Origin: Deroplatys truncata
Taxonomy: Eukaryota > Arthropoda > Insecta > Mantodea > Mantidae
Assembly (NCBI GenBank): GCA_030765065.1
Contig: CM060990.1
Coordinates: forward strand, 674,404,118-674,468,117
Reading direction: 5' to 3'
DNA length: 64,000 bases
Part shown: piece by piece, positions 12,572 through 24,490 of the stretch
Position numbering within the stretch: position 1 is the first letter of the stretch
Layout: each line of letters begins with the position of its first letter
The notes under the pieces: generated by a model
Seen by the model: the letters and a program-made list of their open reading frames with translations, nothing else
The model's database searches: none
What the model was told of the DNA's origin: nothing
Position numbers and translations under genes: made by a program

Positions 12572-14897
12572 TACTACTGTTAAAGCTATTTTAAAACAAA
12601 TAAGGTTCCTTTGTTCTGTACACAGTAAAGAGAAATACCAGTGTTAGATCTGTACTGAAACAAATAAGGTTTATTTCATTTGTACACAGTTAGAAGACAT
12701 GCCACTGTTAGAGCTGTACTGAAACAAATAAGGTTTATTTCATGTGTACACAGTTAGGAGACATGCCACTGTTATAGCTGTACTGAAACAAATAAGGTTT
12801 ATTTCATGAGTACACAGTTAGGAGACATGCCACTGTTAGAGTTGTACTGAAACAAATAAGGTTTATTTCATTTGTACACATTTAGGAGAAATGACAGTGT
12901 GAGCTGTACTGAAACAAATAAGGTTTATTTCATTTGTACACAGTTAGAAGACATGCCACTGTTAGAGCTGTACTGAAACAAATAAGGTTTATTTCATTTG
13001 TACACATTTAGGAGAAATGACAGTGTGAGCTGTACTGAAACAAATAAGGTTTATTTCATTTGTACACATTTAGGAGAAATACCAGTGTTAGAGCTGTACT
13101 GAAACAAATAAGGTTTATTTCATGTGTACACAGTTAGGGGACATGCCACTGTTAGAGCTGTACTGAAACAAATAAGGTTTATTTCATTTGTACACATTTA
13201 GGAGAAATGACAGTGTGAGCTGTATTGAAACAAATAAGATTCCTTTAATATGTACACAGTTAAGAGAAATACCTCTGTTAGGGCTATACTGAAATAAATG
13301 AGGTTCCTTTCATCTGTACACAGTTAAGAGAAATACCAGTTAGAGCTGTACCGAAAAAATCAATGATCCTTTTTTCTAAAACACAGTTAACAGTAATAAC
13401 ACTTTTAGACATGTACCGAAACAATTATGGTTCCTTTCGTCTGTACACAGTTCAGAGATACACCAGTGTTAGAGCTGTACAGTAAAAAATAATGATCCTT
13501 TCTTCTGTACAGAGTAAGGGGAAATACCAGAGTTAGAGCTGTACTGAAACAAATATGCTTCATCCCTTATGTAAACATTTAAGATAAATACCACTGTTTT
13601 GGCCGTACTGAAACAAATATGCTTTCTTGCTTCTGATCACGGTTAAGAGAAATAACACTTTTTGAGCTGTACGGAATTAAATTAGGCTTCTTTCTTCATT
13701 ATACATCTTTGTACAATTAGAGAGAAAGGTCAGTGTTAATGCTGCATTGAAACAAAAAAGTTTTTTTCTTTAGAGAACAGTTTACAAAAATTCCACTAGT
13801 AGAGCAACACTGACACAAATAATGTTCAATTATACTGTACGCCAAGGATGTTGAAAATGCCTTTCTCAACATGCATTACACCGCTCAGTAGCACATGGAA
13901 AACAAATGAATGGACAGACGGCTAGGAAAGGAGTTGCGCCTGCGAGTCACACTGCCCCGCGAGCCACACCAGCTGCAACACAGGAGATATACCACTGTTG
14001 GAGCTTTACTGAAGCAAATAAGTTTCATTTCTTCTGTACAGGGTTATAAGAAATACTAGTGTTAGAGCTGTAGTGAAACGAATAGCTTTCCTTTCTTCTG
14101 TGCACAGTTAAGCGAAATACCAGTGTTAGGCCTACACTGCAACAAATAAGGTTCCTTTCTTCCGTATACATTTAAGAGATATACCAGTGTTAACTTTGTA
14201 CTGAAAACACAAGGTTCCTTTATTCTGTACACAGTACAGAGTGGTGCCAGTGATAGTTGTATGCTGAATCAAATAAGGCTCATCTCTTCTGTCCACAGTG
14301 ATGAGAACTACCACTGTTAATGCTGTAGTGAAAAAATATAGGTTCCCTTCATCTGTACACAGTTAAGAGAAATACCAGTGTTGGAGCTCTACTGAAACAT
14401 ATAAGGTTCATTTCTCTTGTATAAAGTTAAGAGATATTCCAATGTTAGAGCTATAATAAAACAATTAAGATTTATTTGTTGTATACACTGTTAAGAGAAA
14501 TACCACCGTAAGAGCTGAACTGAAACAAATAAGGTTCTATTATTTTGTACACAATTAAGAGAAATAGCACTGTTAGAGCTGAACTGAAACAAATAAGGTT
14601 CTATTATTTTGTACACAATTAAGAGAAATAGCACTGTTAGAGCTGAACTGAAACAAATAAGGTTCTATTATTTTGTACACAATTAAGAGAAATAGTAATG
14701 TTAGAGCTGTACTGAAACAAATAAGGTTCTATTATTTTGTACACAATTAAGAGAAATAGCACTGTTAGAGCTTAACTGAAACAAATAAGGTTCTATTATT
14801 TTGTACACAATTAAGAGAAATAGTAATGTTAGAGCTGTACTGAAACAAATAAGGTTCCTTTTATCTGTACATAGTTAAGCAAAATACTACTGTTAAA

Positions 14898-15270
14898 TTC
14901 ATTCATTCATTATCTGTTTACCCTCCTCTCATGTAGGACTTACACCCCCCAGGACTTACAGGCGGGTGCCTGGGGTCAGAGGCCCGTCGAGGAGCAGACA
15001 CTCATGGATCAGACAGAGCATCCAGGATGGGTGATCAGCTCGATGCCTGGTATGGGATGAAGGAAGTAGATGAAGCGAAATGTTGGTGAAATGGATGAAA
15101 GGAAAGGTGATGATGGAGCAGTTGGTGGAATGAATGGCGGGGGAAACCGGAGAACCCGGCCCAGACGCCGCTTCGTCCACCACAAATCCCACATGCAGGT
15201 CCCTGGGATTGAACCCGGTCTGCCACGGTGGGAGGCGAGCGGTCTAACCACTCGGCCACGGCGCCGCCCT
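14898..15270 (-). mobile_element. tRNA-headed SINE (family A), copy inside the duplicated block
   Basis: This is the same element as at 12199-12571, shifted by 2699 bases with the same flanking 13-base repeat. It is therefore not a second insertion: it was copied together with the surrounding satellite. Boxes A and B and the GAAT tail are unchanged. Confidence 0.92.
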
Positions 15271-15920
15271 TACTACTGTTAAAGCTATTTTAAAACAAAT
15301 AAGGTTCCTTTGTTCTGTACACAGTAAAGAGAAATACCAGTGTTAGATCTGTACTGAAACAAATAAGGTTTATTTCATTTGTACACAGTTAGAAGACATG
15401 CCACTGTTAGAGCTGTACTGAAACAAATAAGGTTTATTTCATGTGTACACAGTTAGGAGACATGCCACTGTTATAGCTGTACTGAAACAAATAAGGTTTA
15501 TTTCATGAGTACACAGTTAGGAGACATGCCACTGTTAGAGTTGTACTGAAACAAATAAGGTTTATTTCATTTGTACACATTTAGGAGAAATGACAGTGTG
15601 AGCTGTACTGAAACAAATAAGGTTTATTTCATTTGTACACAGTTAGAAGACATGCCACTGTTAGAGCTGTACTGAAACAAATAAGGTTTATTTCATTTGT
15701 ACACATTTAGGAGAAATGACAGTGTGAGCTGTACTGAAACAAATAAGGTTTATTTCATTTGTACACATTTAGGAGAAATACCAGTGTTAGAGCTGTACTG
15801 AAACAAATAAGGTTTATTTCATGTGTACACAGTTAGGGGACATGCCATTGTTAGAGCTGTACTGAAACAAATAAGGTTTATTTCATTTGTACACATTTAG
15901 GAGAAATGACAGTGTGAGCT

Positions 15921-16840
15921 GTACTGAAACAAATAAGGTTTATTTCATGTGTACACAGTTAGGAGACATGCCACTGTTAGAGCTGTACTGAAACAAATAA
16001 GGTTTATTTCATGAGTACACAGTTAGGAGACATGCCACTGTTATAGCTGTACTGAAACAAATAAGGTTTATTTCATGAGTACACAGTTAGGAGACATGCC
16101 ACTGTTAGAGCTGTACTGAAACAAATAAGGTTTATTTCATGTGTACACAGTTAGGAGACATGCCACTGTTAGAGCTGTACTGAAACAAATAAGGTTTATT
16201 TCATGAGTACACAGTTAGGAGACATGCCACTGTTATAGCTGTACTGAAACAAATAAGGTTTATTTCATGAGTACACAGTTAGGAGACATGCCACTGTTAG
16301 AGCTGTACTGAAACAAATAAGGTTTATTTCATGTGTACACAGTTAGGAGACATGCCACTGTTAGAGCTGTACTGAAACAAATAAGGTTTATTTCATGTGT
16401 ACACAGTTAGGAGACATGCCACTGTTAGAGCTGTACTGAAACAAATAAGGTTTATTTCATGAGTACACAGTTAGGAGACATGCCACTGTTAGAGCTGTAC
16501 TGAAACAAATAAGGTTTATTTCATTTGTACACATTTATGAGACATGCCACTGTTAGAGCTGTAGTGAAACAAATAAGGTTTATTTCATTTGTACACATTT
16601 AGGAGACATGCCACTGTTAGAGCTGTACTGAAACAAATAAGGTTTATTTCATTTGTACACATTTAGGAGAAATGACAGTGTGAGCTTTACTGAAACAAAT
16701 AAGGTTTATTTCATTTGTACACATTTAGGAGAAATGACAGTGTGAGCTTTACTGAAACAAATAAGGTTTATTTCATTTGTACACATTTAGGAGAAATGAC
16801 AGTGTGAGCTTTACTGAAACAAATAAGGTTTAGAATTCTT
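15921..16840. repeat. Higher-order 192-bp repeat of the 64-bp satellite
   Basis: Units carry a GTTTATTTCATG(T/A)GTACAC block and differ at two diagnostic places: TGTGTACAC versus TGAGTACAC, and GTTAGAG versus GTTATAG. The order GTG-TAGAG, GAG-TATAG, GAG-TAGAG occurs at about 15945-16130 and again at about 16137-16325, so three units (192 bp) amplified as a block. The last units (16520-16840) change to a TTTGTACACATTTAGGAG form with a shortened CAGTGTGAGC segment. Confidence 0.85.
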
Positions 16841-17241
16841 GTGTGCCGAATCATGTGAAATACCACTGATAGAGATATACTAATACACTTAGATTTCGAT
16901 TCTGCTGTATATCTTTAAGCAAAATACCACTGTAAGGGATGCACTGAAACAATCAAGGTTTAGGGTTACCTTCTTCTCCAGACAGGTAAGAGAAATACCA
17001 TTATTTGGGCAATACTGAAACAAATAATGTTACATTCATCTGCACACAGTTAAGAGAAATACCACTGTTGGAGCTCTCTGAAACAAATTAAATTCCTTTC
17101 TTCTGTACACAGTTAAGATAAATACTACTGTTAGAGCTGTATGCATCAAATACTGTTTCATTATTCTGTACACAGTTTAGATAAATACCACTGTTAGAGC
17201 TGTATGCAACAAATAATGTTTCTTTCTTCTGTACACAGTTA

Positions 17242-17243
<2 letters not shown>

Positions 17244-17283
<40 letters not shown>
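17244..17283. repeat. (TA)n microsatellite inside a satellite unit
   Basis: About twenty TA dinucleotides directly follow a GTACACAGTTAAGA satellite motif. They replace the usual GAAATACC that would come next. Confidence 0.98.
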
Positions 17284-17286
<3 letters not shown>

Positions 17287-17600
17287 AGTGATAGAGCTGT
17301 ACTGAAACAATTTGAGTTGCATTATTCTGTACACAATTATGAGAAATACCAATTTTAGAGCTGTACTGAAACAAATAAGGTTCTTTTATCTGTACACAGT
17401 TAAGAGATTCACCAGTGTTACAGCTTTACTGAAAGAAATTAGCTTCCATTCTTCTGTTCACATTTAGGAGAAATACCAGTGTTACAGCTGCACTGAAACA
17501 AATTAGGTTCTCTTCTGTATACAGTTAAGAGAAATACCACTGTTAAAGCTATACTGAGAAACAAGGAGGCTTTTTTCTGTACAAAGTTAAGAGAAATGCT

Positions 17601-18153
17601 AGCTGTTGGTGCTATTTTAACATAAATGGCTGAATTGCTGATATTAAAGTACTGTTATGCCAAATAGAGCCATGGATAATATCATTTTGAAGCGTGCTCT
17701 TGAATTGCTCTACTGTGCTTTTTAAATGATACATAAATGATGTTTGTATGACGTATACCATTATAGGGTAAGTCAATTTAATATCTGTACTAAACAAAAG
17801 CTTCTTTTATATCCTTGTTTTAAGTCTTTCTGGACCTGGTTGAACTAACCATGTATAGATAATGATTTTAGTTTCTGCACTATGACAGCCCTAATATCGA
17901 GAAGTACAGCACTATAAGTGGTATTCTAATCACTGCTCAGTGGGAATTAATTTCGGGTGAGAACTGTCCACAAATGTTTAGATTCATTTCTCTGTATCTT
18001 AATTTCTGAATAGAAGGCTTACAACAGACATATAGAGATATAAATTAAACGAAGACTAGTGATACACTATTAACTAATTTTTGTTAAATAATGTTGCCTA
18101 ACTTTGTATTACTAATGAAGCAGTTGTATAATTCATAAGTTGAGCATACTTAC
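17601..18153. other. Intergenic sequence or intron after the satellite
   Basis: AT-rich with no recognisable gene. If the minus-strand exon at 18154-18417 is real, this would be the start of its downstream intron, since a strong donor site lies at its upper edge. Confidence 0.5.
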
Positions 18154-18417
18154 CAATTCCTTTACATCATAGACAAAATTCCGTTCATCCCATCTATCAA
18201 TACGTCTTGTTTTTGGAGATCTGCTATTTGACTTTCGTACAATGTGGTGTGGCAGTGTTGAATGTGTGGAGAGTATCACACTCAAGGAATCAGCAACGTG
18301 GTTTGAGTTTAACCTTCTGTCAGCTGGCATCCTATGTAAATGCCTTCGACGTTCTTCTTGGGATGAAGTAAATGGATACTCAATATTCTTAATGCAGCCA
18401 GCAAGCGACATTTCTGC
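18154..18417 (-). CDS. Candidate internal host-gene exon, 88 codons, phase 0 on both sides
   Basis: On the minus strand an open frame is flanked by textbook splice sites. A pyrimidine-rich acceptor ending in CCCTTTAG lies just before base 18417, and a GAATTG/GTAAGT donor follows base 18154. The exon is 264 bases, exactly 88 codons, and open throughout. The peptide has an internal methionine at codon 3 (18411) and is rich in charged and polar residues: an EERRRHLHR stretch, an SRSPKTRR stretch, then RWDERNFVYDVKEL. I do not recognise the family; it looks mostly disordered. It is the only place in the window where two strong splice sites bracket an open frame with no sign of a transposon. Neighbouring exons were not found, so a chance open frame remains possible. 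Confidence 0.45.
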
Positions 18418-19589
18418 CTAAAGGGAAATGGAAATGGAACAGAATGGAAATTAAGATTCTGAATATTTCTGCTTTCATGCCTGTCTTCCCAATTTTTCTT
18501 TTGAGGCAAAACAAGAGCTTTTTTATTGATTACTATTCTTATTATTCACTGTGACTTTAAAAATGTATAAATGATTAATATCACAGTATATTTATAAAGA
18601 TTGTTTACGTAAGAACAGATTAACTTTGTAATTCTGTTACTAAGGCAAACAACCTTGTTTTGGTCTGATGTGTTATTTTACGTTAACGATACACCAATTT
18701 GCTTTATTTGGATAAAGAACTGTATTAAACCATATGCAGTAGTTTACAGTGAAAATCACTCAAAGATTTTATAGGATTGTCTTGGTTTCTGAATTTATTC
18801 CTATGAAAATATAAAGTTGTTAAAGAAAGTTACTTTAAGGTAATGAATCTACCCCTCCATAGAGGTCACATTTGGCTAATCGTTGATACCAAAGGAAATC
18901 CTGAATGTGAGTATAACAAGGTGGACGAAGAAAATAGGAGATAGAGAATATTTTATATAGGTATAAGTGGAAAGCAGAGGGTGAAGAAAAATGAAGGGAA
19001 ACAATAAACTCTAGTTTAGACAATTAGTTATATTGCCGAAATGACTGTCAAAGTTAGTAAACAATGATTTGAGGGGAGACCGGGGTTAGTTTCAAAAAGC
19101 TTATAAATCTGCAACTACGGGTGCTCTAGCCGCTGTACTGTAATCAGGTGTTTCCCCCAACCCATACTGCAGCTGTGTGGAGTACTGTCTATGTGCAAGA
19201 CATAACAACGCATTTATTTGGCATCTTTTAATTTTTACTCTGGTATTGTTTTACCTTATTTCGTGTAATATACGACGTAAACCTTAAAAAAATTAACTAT
19301 ATACCTATGCAGTTGAAAAGGCCGTACAATTGCGTATATTTTCCCGTAATTTGATTGTTAATAATACATCCCGATAAATTTCAACGTAAAGCTGAGGCTT
19401 TAGATACAATGAAATAGATTAATCTTTATTTATTTCCATTTTTTGTGACTGGAAACCTTATATAACTTCTAGCGCAACTGATAACAGCGAAAATAACATT
19501 AATAATAGTTTTCGTCGCATTGTAGAAAGTCATTCAAATCACGATTAAACGCAACGTGGAGGTCGAACTTGAGACTGAAGGACACCTAG
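18418..19589. other. Mostly unassigned AT-rich sequence
   Basis: No gene recognised. The first bases upstream of the exon candidate contain a repeated CCATTTCC pyrimidine tract on the minus strand. The only other feature seen is the Tigger-type end at 19071. Confidence 0.5.
19071..19092. mobile_element. Solo transposon end resembling the Tigger terminus at 63021
   Basis: GAGGGGAGACCGGGGTTAGT closely matches the start AGGGGAGACCAGGGCAAGTT at about 63023, next to a Tigger-type transposase remnant. No matching inverted end or coding remnant was seen nearby, so this is a possible orphan terminus. Short length limits certainty. Confidence 0.35.
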
Positions 19590-19850
19590 ACGGGTAGCCG
19601 AGGTCAATTTGACACGCAGTCGTACGGGAGGTCCGTGGTACAGATCCCTCCCTCACTGAGGTTTCCTTTAAGTTTACTTAATTCTCATAATTGGCAAATG
19701 CCGGAGAGGTTTCTACTGCTAAATTTAAACCTGGAAGTTTCCTTTCCAATTTCCTTTCTCAATAATATTTCATTTCATGCATCATCAGTGTACAGCCTCT
19801 AGTGCCGTATGCAGTAAGAATGGCAAAAAACACTACTAAAACGAAACAAA
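19590..19850. repeat. SINE-like interspersed repeat, family B, copy 2
   Basis: This is a diverged relative of 2935-3170, sharing landmarks in the same order: GTAGCCGAGGTC, ACTGAGGTTTCC, AATTGGCAAATGCC, GGAGAGGT, CATTTCATGCA and GTATGCAGTAAGAATGG. It contains no open frame of note. Confidence 0.55.
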
Positions 19851-20389
19851 AAAGACAGAGACTCAAAGACGCGGATAAATCTCAGGATGTGCAATTGATG
19901 AATGTTTGATTGTATCTACTAATGTATAATACGAAAATCTGGAATGGGTGATACAGAATGACTCCAGATTTTTGTCTTGGACGATAAGTTTAAAGCTGTA
20001 AAGGGTAATCGGATAGTAATTACCTCCTCAATCTCCAAGACGCGTTTAACTAGAAAGAGGAATGTCAATGCCTTCCATCAACTCAACTAGCGTAGAAGCC
20101 TTTGGGAAAGTTTTGGCACACGGCACTATTTGTGCATTGACAGCTGATCTGTAAAAAAGAAGGTGGTTAATAAACATATTTCAAATTTACATGGTGTTAG
20201 CTAACAAACACGAAATAAAAAAGGCAGACACTTACGGCAAGTTCAAGAAGAAAAGCACATGATGTCTGTGTACAGCTTGTCTATATATATCCTCAGCTAA
20301 GAGGAGCTGATCCACCTATCTATGATGTGCGGTCCACCTGTGATTTAGACTAAAATAAAGCGATAATGGGTATAGCACTATCAAATAAC
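19851..20389. other. Unassigned sequence before the 73-bp array
   Basis: No gene or recognised repeat seen. Confidence 0.5.
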
Positions 20390-21577
20390 TGGATAGAGCT
20401 GAGGCAATCAAGGTAGATACATACAAAGATATATATGATTGTGTGAAAATGGAACGATAACTGGATAGAGTTAAGGCAATCAGGATGGAGATACAAAAAA
20501 GGTATATGATTGTGTGAAAATGGAACGATAACGGAGAGAGTTAAGGCAATCAGGATGGAGATACAAAAAAAGGTATATGAATGTGTGGAAATGGAACGAT
20601 AACTGGATAGAGTTAAGGCAATCAGGATGGAGATACAAAAAAGGTATATGAATGTGTGGAAATGGAACGATAATTGGATAGAGATAAGACAATCTAGGAT
20701 GAGAGATACAAAAAAGGTATATGAATGTGTGGAAATGGAACGATAATTGGATAGAGATAAGGCAATCTAGGATGAGAGATACAAAAAAGGTATATGAATG
20801 TGTGGAAATGGAACGATAACTGGAGAGAGATAAGGCAATCTAGGATGAGAGATACAAAAAAGGTATATGAATGTGTGGAAATGGAACGATAACTGGAGAG
20901 AGTTAAGGCAATTTGGGATGAAAAACACAAAAAAGGTATATGAATGTGTGGAAATGGAACGATAACTGGATAGAGTTAAGGCAATCAGGATGGAGATACA
21001 AAAAAAGGTATATGAATGTGTGGAAATGGAACGATAACTGGATAGAGATAAGGCAATCTAGGATGAGGGATACAAAAAAGGTATATGAATGTGTGGAAAT
21101 GGAACGATAACTGGATAGAGATAAGGCAATCTAGGATGAGAGATACAAAAAAGGTATATGAATGTGTGGAAATAGAACGATAACTGGAGAGAGATAAGGC
21201 AATCTAGGATGAGAGATACAAAAAAGGTATATGAATGTGTGGAAATGGAACGATAACTGGATAGAGATAAGGCAATCTAGGATGAGAGATACAAAAAAGG
21301 TATATGAATGTGTGGAAATGGAACGATAACTAGATAGAGTTAAGGAAATCTAGGATAAAAGATACAAAAAGATATATAAATGTGTGGAAATGGAACGATA
21401 ACTGAATAGAATTAAGGCAATCCAGGACGACAGCTAAAAGAAGATGCATGAATGTGTGGAAAAGGAAAGGTATTTGGATAGAGTTAAGGCAATCCAGGAC
21501 GACAGCTACAAGAAGATGAAAGAGTTAAATATTTTTAGGACCACAGCTGCAGAAAGATGGATGAATGTGTGGAAAAG
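20390..21577. repeat. Tandem array with a 73-bp unit
   Basis: About sixteen head-to-tail units share GGAAATGGAACGATAACTGG and AAAAAAGGTATATGAATGTG. GGCAATCTAGG recurs 73 bases apart (20761 and 20834). Earlier units are slightly shorter, with a CAATCAGGATGGAGATAC form; middle units carry CAATCTAGGATGAGAGATAC; the last units decay to CAATCCAGGACGACAGCTA. Long open frames on the minus strand arise only because the unit lacks stops there. The unit length is not a multiple of three, so they are not genes. Confidence 0.93.
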
Positions 21578-22767
21578 TAATGTGAATTCCGTTGATATGA
21601 CAGATGCGATACGCCTGGCACTGTAGGCATCTTGGCGTGTATACAATATTTGACGTTACGGAGCAGCGCTTACAAACTGTAGGAGTCTCAGAATGAATAA
21701 CAGACACGTGCCATTGTGTGTATATTGGGCAATTGGTCTTCCCACAAATACACTTCATTTGGCGAATCTGTAAAGAAACAATAGCATCTATCACAAATAC
21801 AAGCCATTGCACAACAGAGGAGGGAACGTAGTACTACACTTCGTGCAAGATTCAGAAAAGATTCAAACGATATGCTGTTTTTATGCAAGAGGCTATAAAT
21901 GCAAACTTTCAACAAGCCACGTATCTTTGTTGTGAGGAATAAATATTACAATCAAAACAGAGGGTATTGTAACCACATGTTTCCGCCAAAGCTTTTCTCT
22001 GTCTCTTTTACTCCCTTCCTTGCTTCTCCCAATAAGCATTGCTATATTGTAAATTTATCCTTTTTCCAGTAGACCAATGTAGCATGTGCGTCCTAAACGT
22101 TAATTGAGAAACCGCAATAAATGTAGCATAAAATTCTGTACGGCTGAGTTAAACAACAAATTTTGGCAACATAGGCATGTGACCAGTGACTCTCCCCAAG
22201 CTGCAAGGTCATTGGCACCATCCAACTGCAATCCTCCTCAAGTTGTTCAGGTCATTAGAAAAGAATAGCAGCCTCATTCACCTGTTCACTTATTTCCAGC
22301 GGCGTATCGTTAGCATCTTTTCCAAATTTTGCGAGTAGTATATACTAGAAACTACGCTAACTAAGGTAAACAAACATAAAAGGGAATGTAAAACAAGGAG
22401 TAAATACCCCACTGAGGAGTGGATAGAGGTCTCGTTGTAAGCGCCTAAGTTGGGACAAAGGTTCCGGGAAATGTAAGACAGCCAGCGTATGCCCGCCAAT
22501 CACAAAAGGATCATAAAATTTCTACTAAGAAAGGGTACAAATACATGAAGCATACGATTAGCTCTTAAAGAAGTATTAGGATGAACATAAAGTATAACAA
22601 GCATACCATGTAATAGGAATAAGAAAAAGTGTGTCAGATGTGGGATTGAAACCCACGCTCCTCTCGCGAAACACGACGTTGTGTAACCTGGAAATGTGTC
22701 GAAAACTTGTTTTATCACTGCAGGATCCGTAAACGTTGATTTTTGTATAAATGTAACACGTGTGGCT
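21578..22767. other. Unassigned intergenic sequence
   Basis: Several short open frames exist on the minus strand but none shows a recognisable domain. The segment near 22630-22670 contains GGGTTTCAATCCCAC on the minus strand, which resembles a tRNA T-arm. It lacks the conserved C of the TTC motif and no partner arms are present. Confidence 0.5.
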
Positions 22768-22875
22768 TCAGGCTGATCGCCCATCTTGGCTGTTCTCTCT
22801 GATCCATAGTCTGTGTCCCCCGACAGGCGTCTGAACCCATGCACCCGCTTGTAAGTGGGGTGTAAGCCCTAACAA
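22768..22875 (+). repeat. Old tail fragment of SINE family A
   Basis: GCTGATCGCCCATC, CTCTCTGATCCATAG and CACCCGCTTGTAAGTGG line up in order with the 3' half of the SINE at 12199-12571, but on the opposite strand and with many substitutions. The tRNA-like head is missing. This older copy shows the family has been active over a long period. Confidence 0.7.
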
Positions 22876-23159
22876 CGGGGAGAGCAAACAGAGAAAGAAG
22901 AAGTAATTTAATACATTATCGATTTTTTGGGAACTGGAGAAAGACACAATACTTTATTATTTTTGAAGGAAGAGTTTCCAAGAAAATTTTAGTCGTTGAC
23001 TGTAAAGAACCGTGCTCAAAAAATAATATATGGAATCTAAAACTTTAATACGTTAAAAATTTTACCACGTGTGGCATTTCATATTTTACTAATTTTATCA
23101 CTCTTAAAATTATTTTCTCTGAAACCTTGGGCAAGTAAGACCGCGAAAATTAATGCTCT

Positions 23160-23500
23160 ATTATAATTATGTTGAAACAATCTGTGTTAACAGTTTCAAC
23201 TCGGTTGAAATTTGTGGAAATAACAATTTTGGTATCGAGTATCTATCCTTAAAAGGTTAAAATTCATTAATTTTAGTCAAGATTACCTGGTTGCTAACAA
23301 TGAGGAACATTTTGATAGAACTTAGAATTTACGTCTATAATATGAGTGAAAAAGCAATTTGTAATAAGATCTAGCAAGGAGTTACCAACTTTTGCAATAT
23401 AATTTGTATTACAGTTTCATGGTCGGGTTAAAATTTTAAGTTGATAAATTAAGCTTTGCAAATTTTAATACGTTCACTGAGCAGCTGCCCTAATAAGAAA
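23160..23500 (+). repeat. Diverged fragment of repeat module X
   Basis: Shares motifs in order with 44790-45090: TTTCAACT...TTGAAATT/GTGGA, ACAA(C/T)TTTGGTAT, GAATTTACGTCTATAA, ATGAGTAAA and GTTGATAA(A/G)TTAAG. It is shorter and more diverged than the other copies. Confidence 0.5.
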
Positions 23501-23564
23501 TAAGACAAATCGAAAAGACAAATTACTCAGGGGACCCTGCTTAGATAATATCCACGGGAAGACC

Positions 23565-24010
23565 GTTTTGTATTTTATTACACCGATGTTACTCTTTTGG
23601 AAGGTTTAAAGTCATTTTAACAACTCAGGTCATGGAATGGTTAAAATGAATAGTGCAATGAACCCAAGGAGCGCTAAGCTGAGAGTTATCAGATTTTGCC
23701 ATCTGAAGGTAAGGGAAAATCCCGATAAAAAAAATTATCTAGGCAAATCACCTCAGGCTAGCATAAAGATTGGCCTCCCATGTACAAGAACAAAAAATGG
23801 AAATTATGTTTATCCAAATAATACCTCATGAAACCGAGGGCGACTTTTCAGACTCACATTCCAGAGGTCGCAGATTCGATTCCCGTTGGACCGCCCATGC
23901 TGACTGGATTTTTCGTGTTTTTTCCAGTTAGGTAGTCGAATGCTGGGGTGTATTAAATACTACCACAAATTTTTCCGTTCTTCGTTTCCTCTCATTTAGG
24001 TTCACTATAC
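23565..24010 (+). repeat. SINE-like composite fragments
   Basis: The first part (23565-23720) resembles 52780-53280: TTGTATTTTATTACACCGATG, then GCTAAGCTGAGAGTTAT and TCTGAAGGTAAGG. The second part has a box B-like GATTCGATTCCCGTTGG at 23874-23890 followed by a non-coding body, as in tRNA-derived retroposons. No functional tRNA fold is apparent. Confidence 0.45.
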
Positions 24011-24130
24011 ATTTTCAGGGTGGCAGGGCCAGGCGGGGAGCACGGTTGTGTGCGGCATATGCGGTGGATGTGCTTTAAGAAGAGAAGTATTTCTTCGTTG
24101 CCCTGTAGCCTTCTGCTTGAACCCGTTCGT

Positions 24131-24363
24131 CAGATTTTATGCACCGCACATCACAAAATCACTACACACGCCACTTATAGTTTTAAATATTTCACACTGA
24201 TGTCGAAGTTGTGGCGGGGCACTGTTTTTAACTCCACACGCAATTAATAAATCACATAGCCGTGCGGAAATACTTAACTTTCAGCGAAAAGCGCTAGTGG
24301 GGAGTGCAAGCTCAACGACTATTAGCAACATGTAGCAAGCGTTATAGTTCTGCTCGCGTTAGT
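24131..24363 (+). repeat. Direct repeat near the left end of the Maverick, copy 1
   Basis: Begins CAGATTTTATGCAC and ends CGCGTTAGT. It matches 24491-24722 with scattered substitutions, 360 bases apart. It includes TAATAAATCACATAGCCGTG. It lies just before the polymerase promoter region and contains no credible gene. It could be a remnant of a terminal repeat or a regulatory duplication. Confidence 0.85.
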
Positions 24364-24490
24364 CTTTTCTCCTACGATGTCGCTGGTGATGGTGCGGTTG
24401 GCGGCCATATTTGACAGTTTATTGCAATGCGTGCAACAAGGGCACACATCCACTTGTTGCTCGCGTCGAAAGTTTGTGCGTGATTTTTCT

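Larger units (their letters stand above)
10502..15920. repeat. 2.7-kb tandem duplication within the satellite
   Basis: Sequence 10502-13221 is repeated almost base for base at 13222-15920. The offset is 2720 at the left end and 2699 further on, explained mainly by a roughly 20-base deletion in the second copy near 13866, compared with 11147. Both copies carry the same SINE insertion and the same non-satellite insert (around 11120-11285 and 13840-13985). The junction falls inside a satellite unit at GAGCTGTA-TGAAAC, which points to unequal crossover between units. A substitution such as 13146 versus 15845 shows the two copies are not an exact assembly duplicate. Confidence 0.92.
3600..17600. 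repeat. 14-kb satellite array with a 64-bp unit
   Basis: Head-to-tail copies of one unit fill this stretch. In the most regular part the motif AGTTAAGAG recurs exactly 64 bases apart (for example 8110 and 8174). Constant landmarks of the unit are CTGTACTGAAACAAATAAG and TTCTGTACACAGTTAAGAG, the second containing the palindrome TGTACA. The outer parts (3.6-8.0 kb, 9.4-11.8 kb, 16.8-17.6 kb) hold diverged single units. The centre holds young, nearly identical sub-arrays. Because 64 is not a multiple of three, the open frames on the minus strand shift at every unit, which argues against coding. The array is interrupted by a MITE and by SINE insertions listed separately. Confidence 0.95.

Noticed and set aside
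12257-12583. Overlapping open frames on both strands of about 70-80 codons
   Set aside because: They lie wholly within a tRNA-headed SINE and recur only where the SINE does.
3600-17600. Regular repeats that could suggest a CRISPR array
   Set aside because: There are no unique spacers: the whole 64-bp unit repeats, and the context is eukaryotic.
20480-20930. Minus-strand frames with repeated FPHIHIPFLYL peptides
   Set aside because: They come from the 73-bp tandem repeat, which happens to lack stops on that strand.
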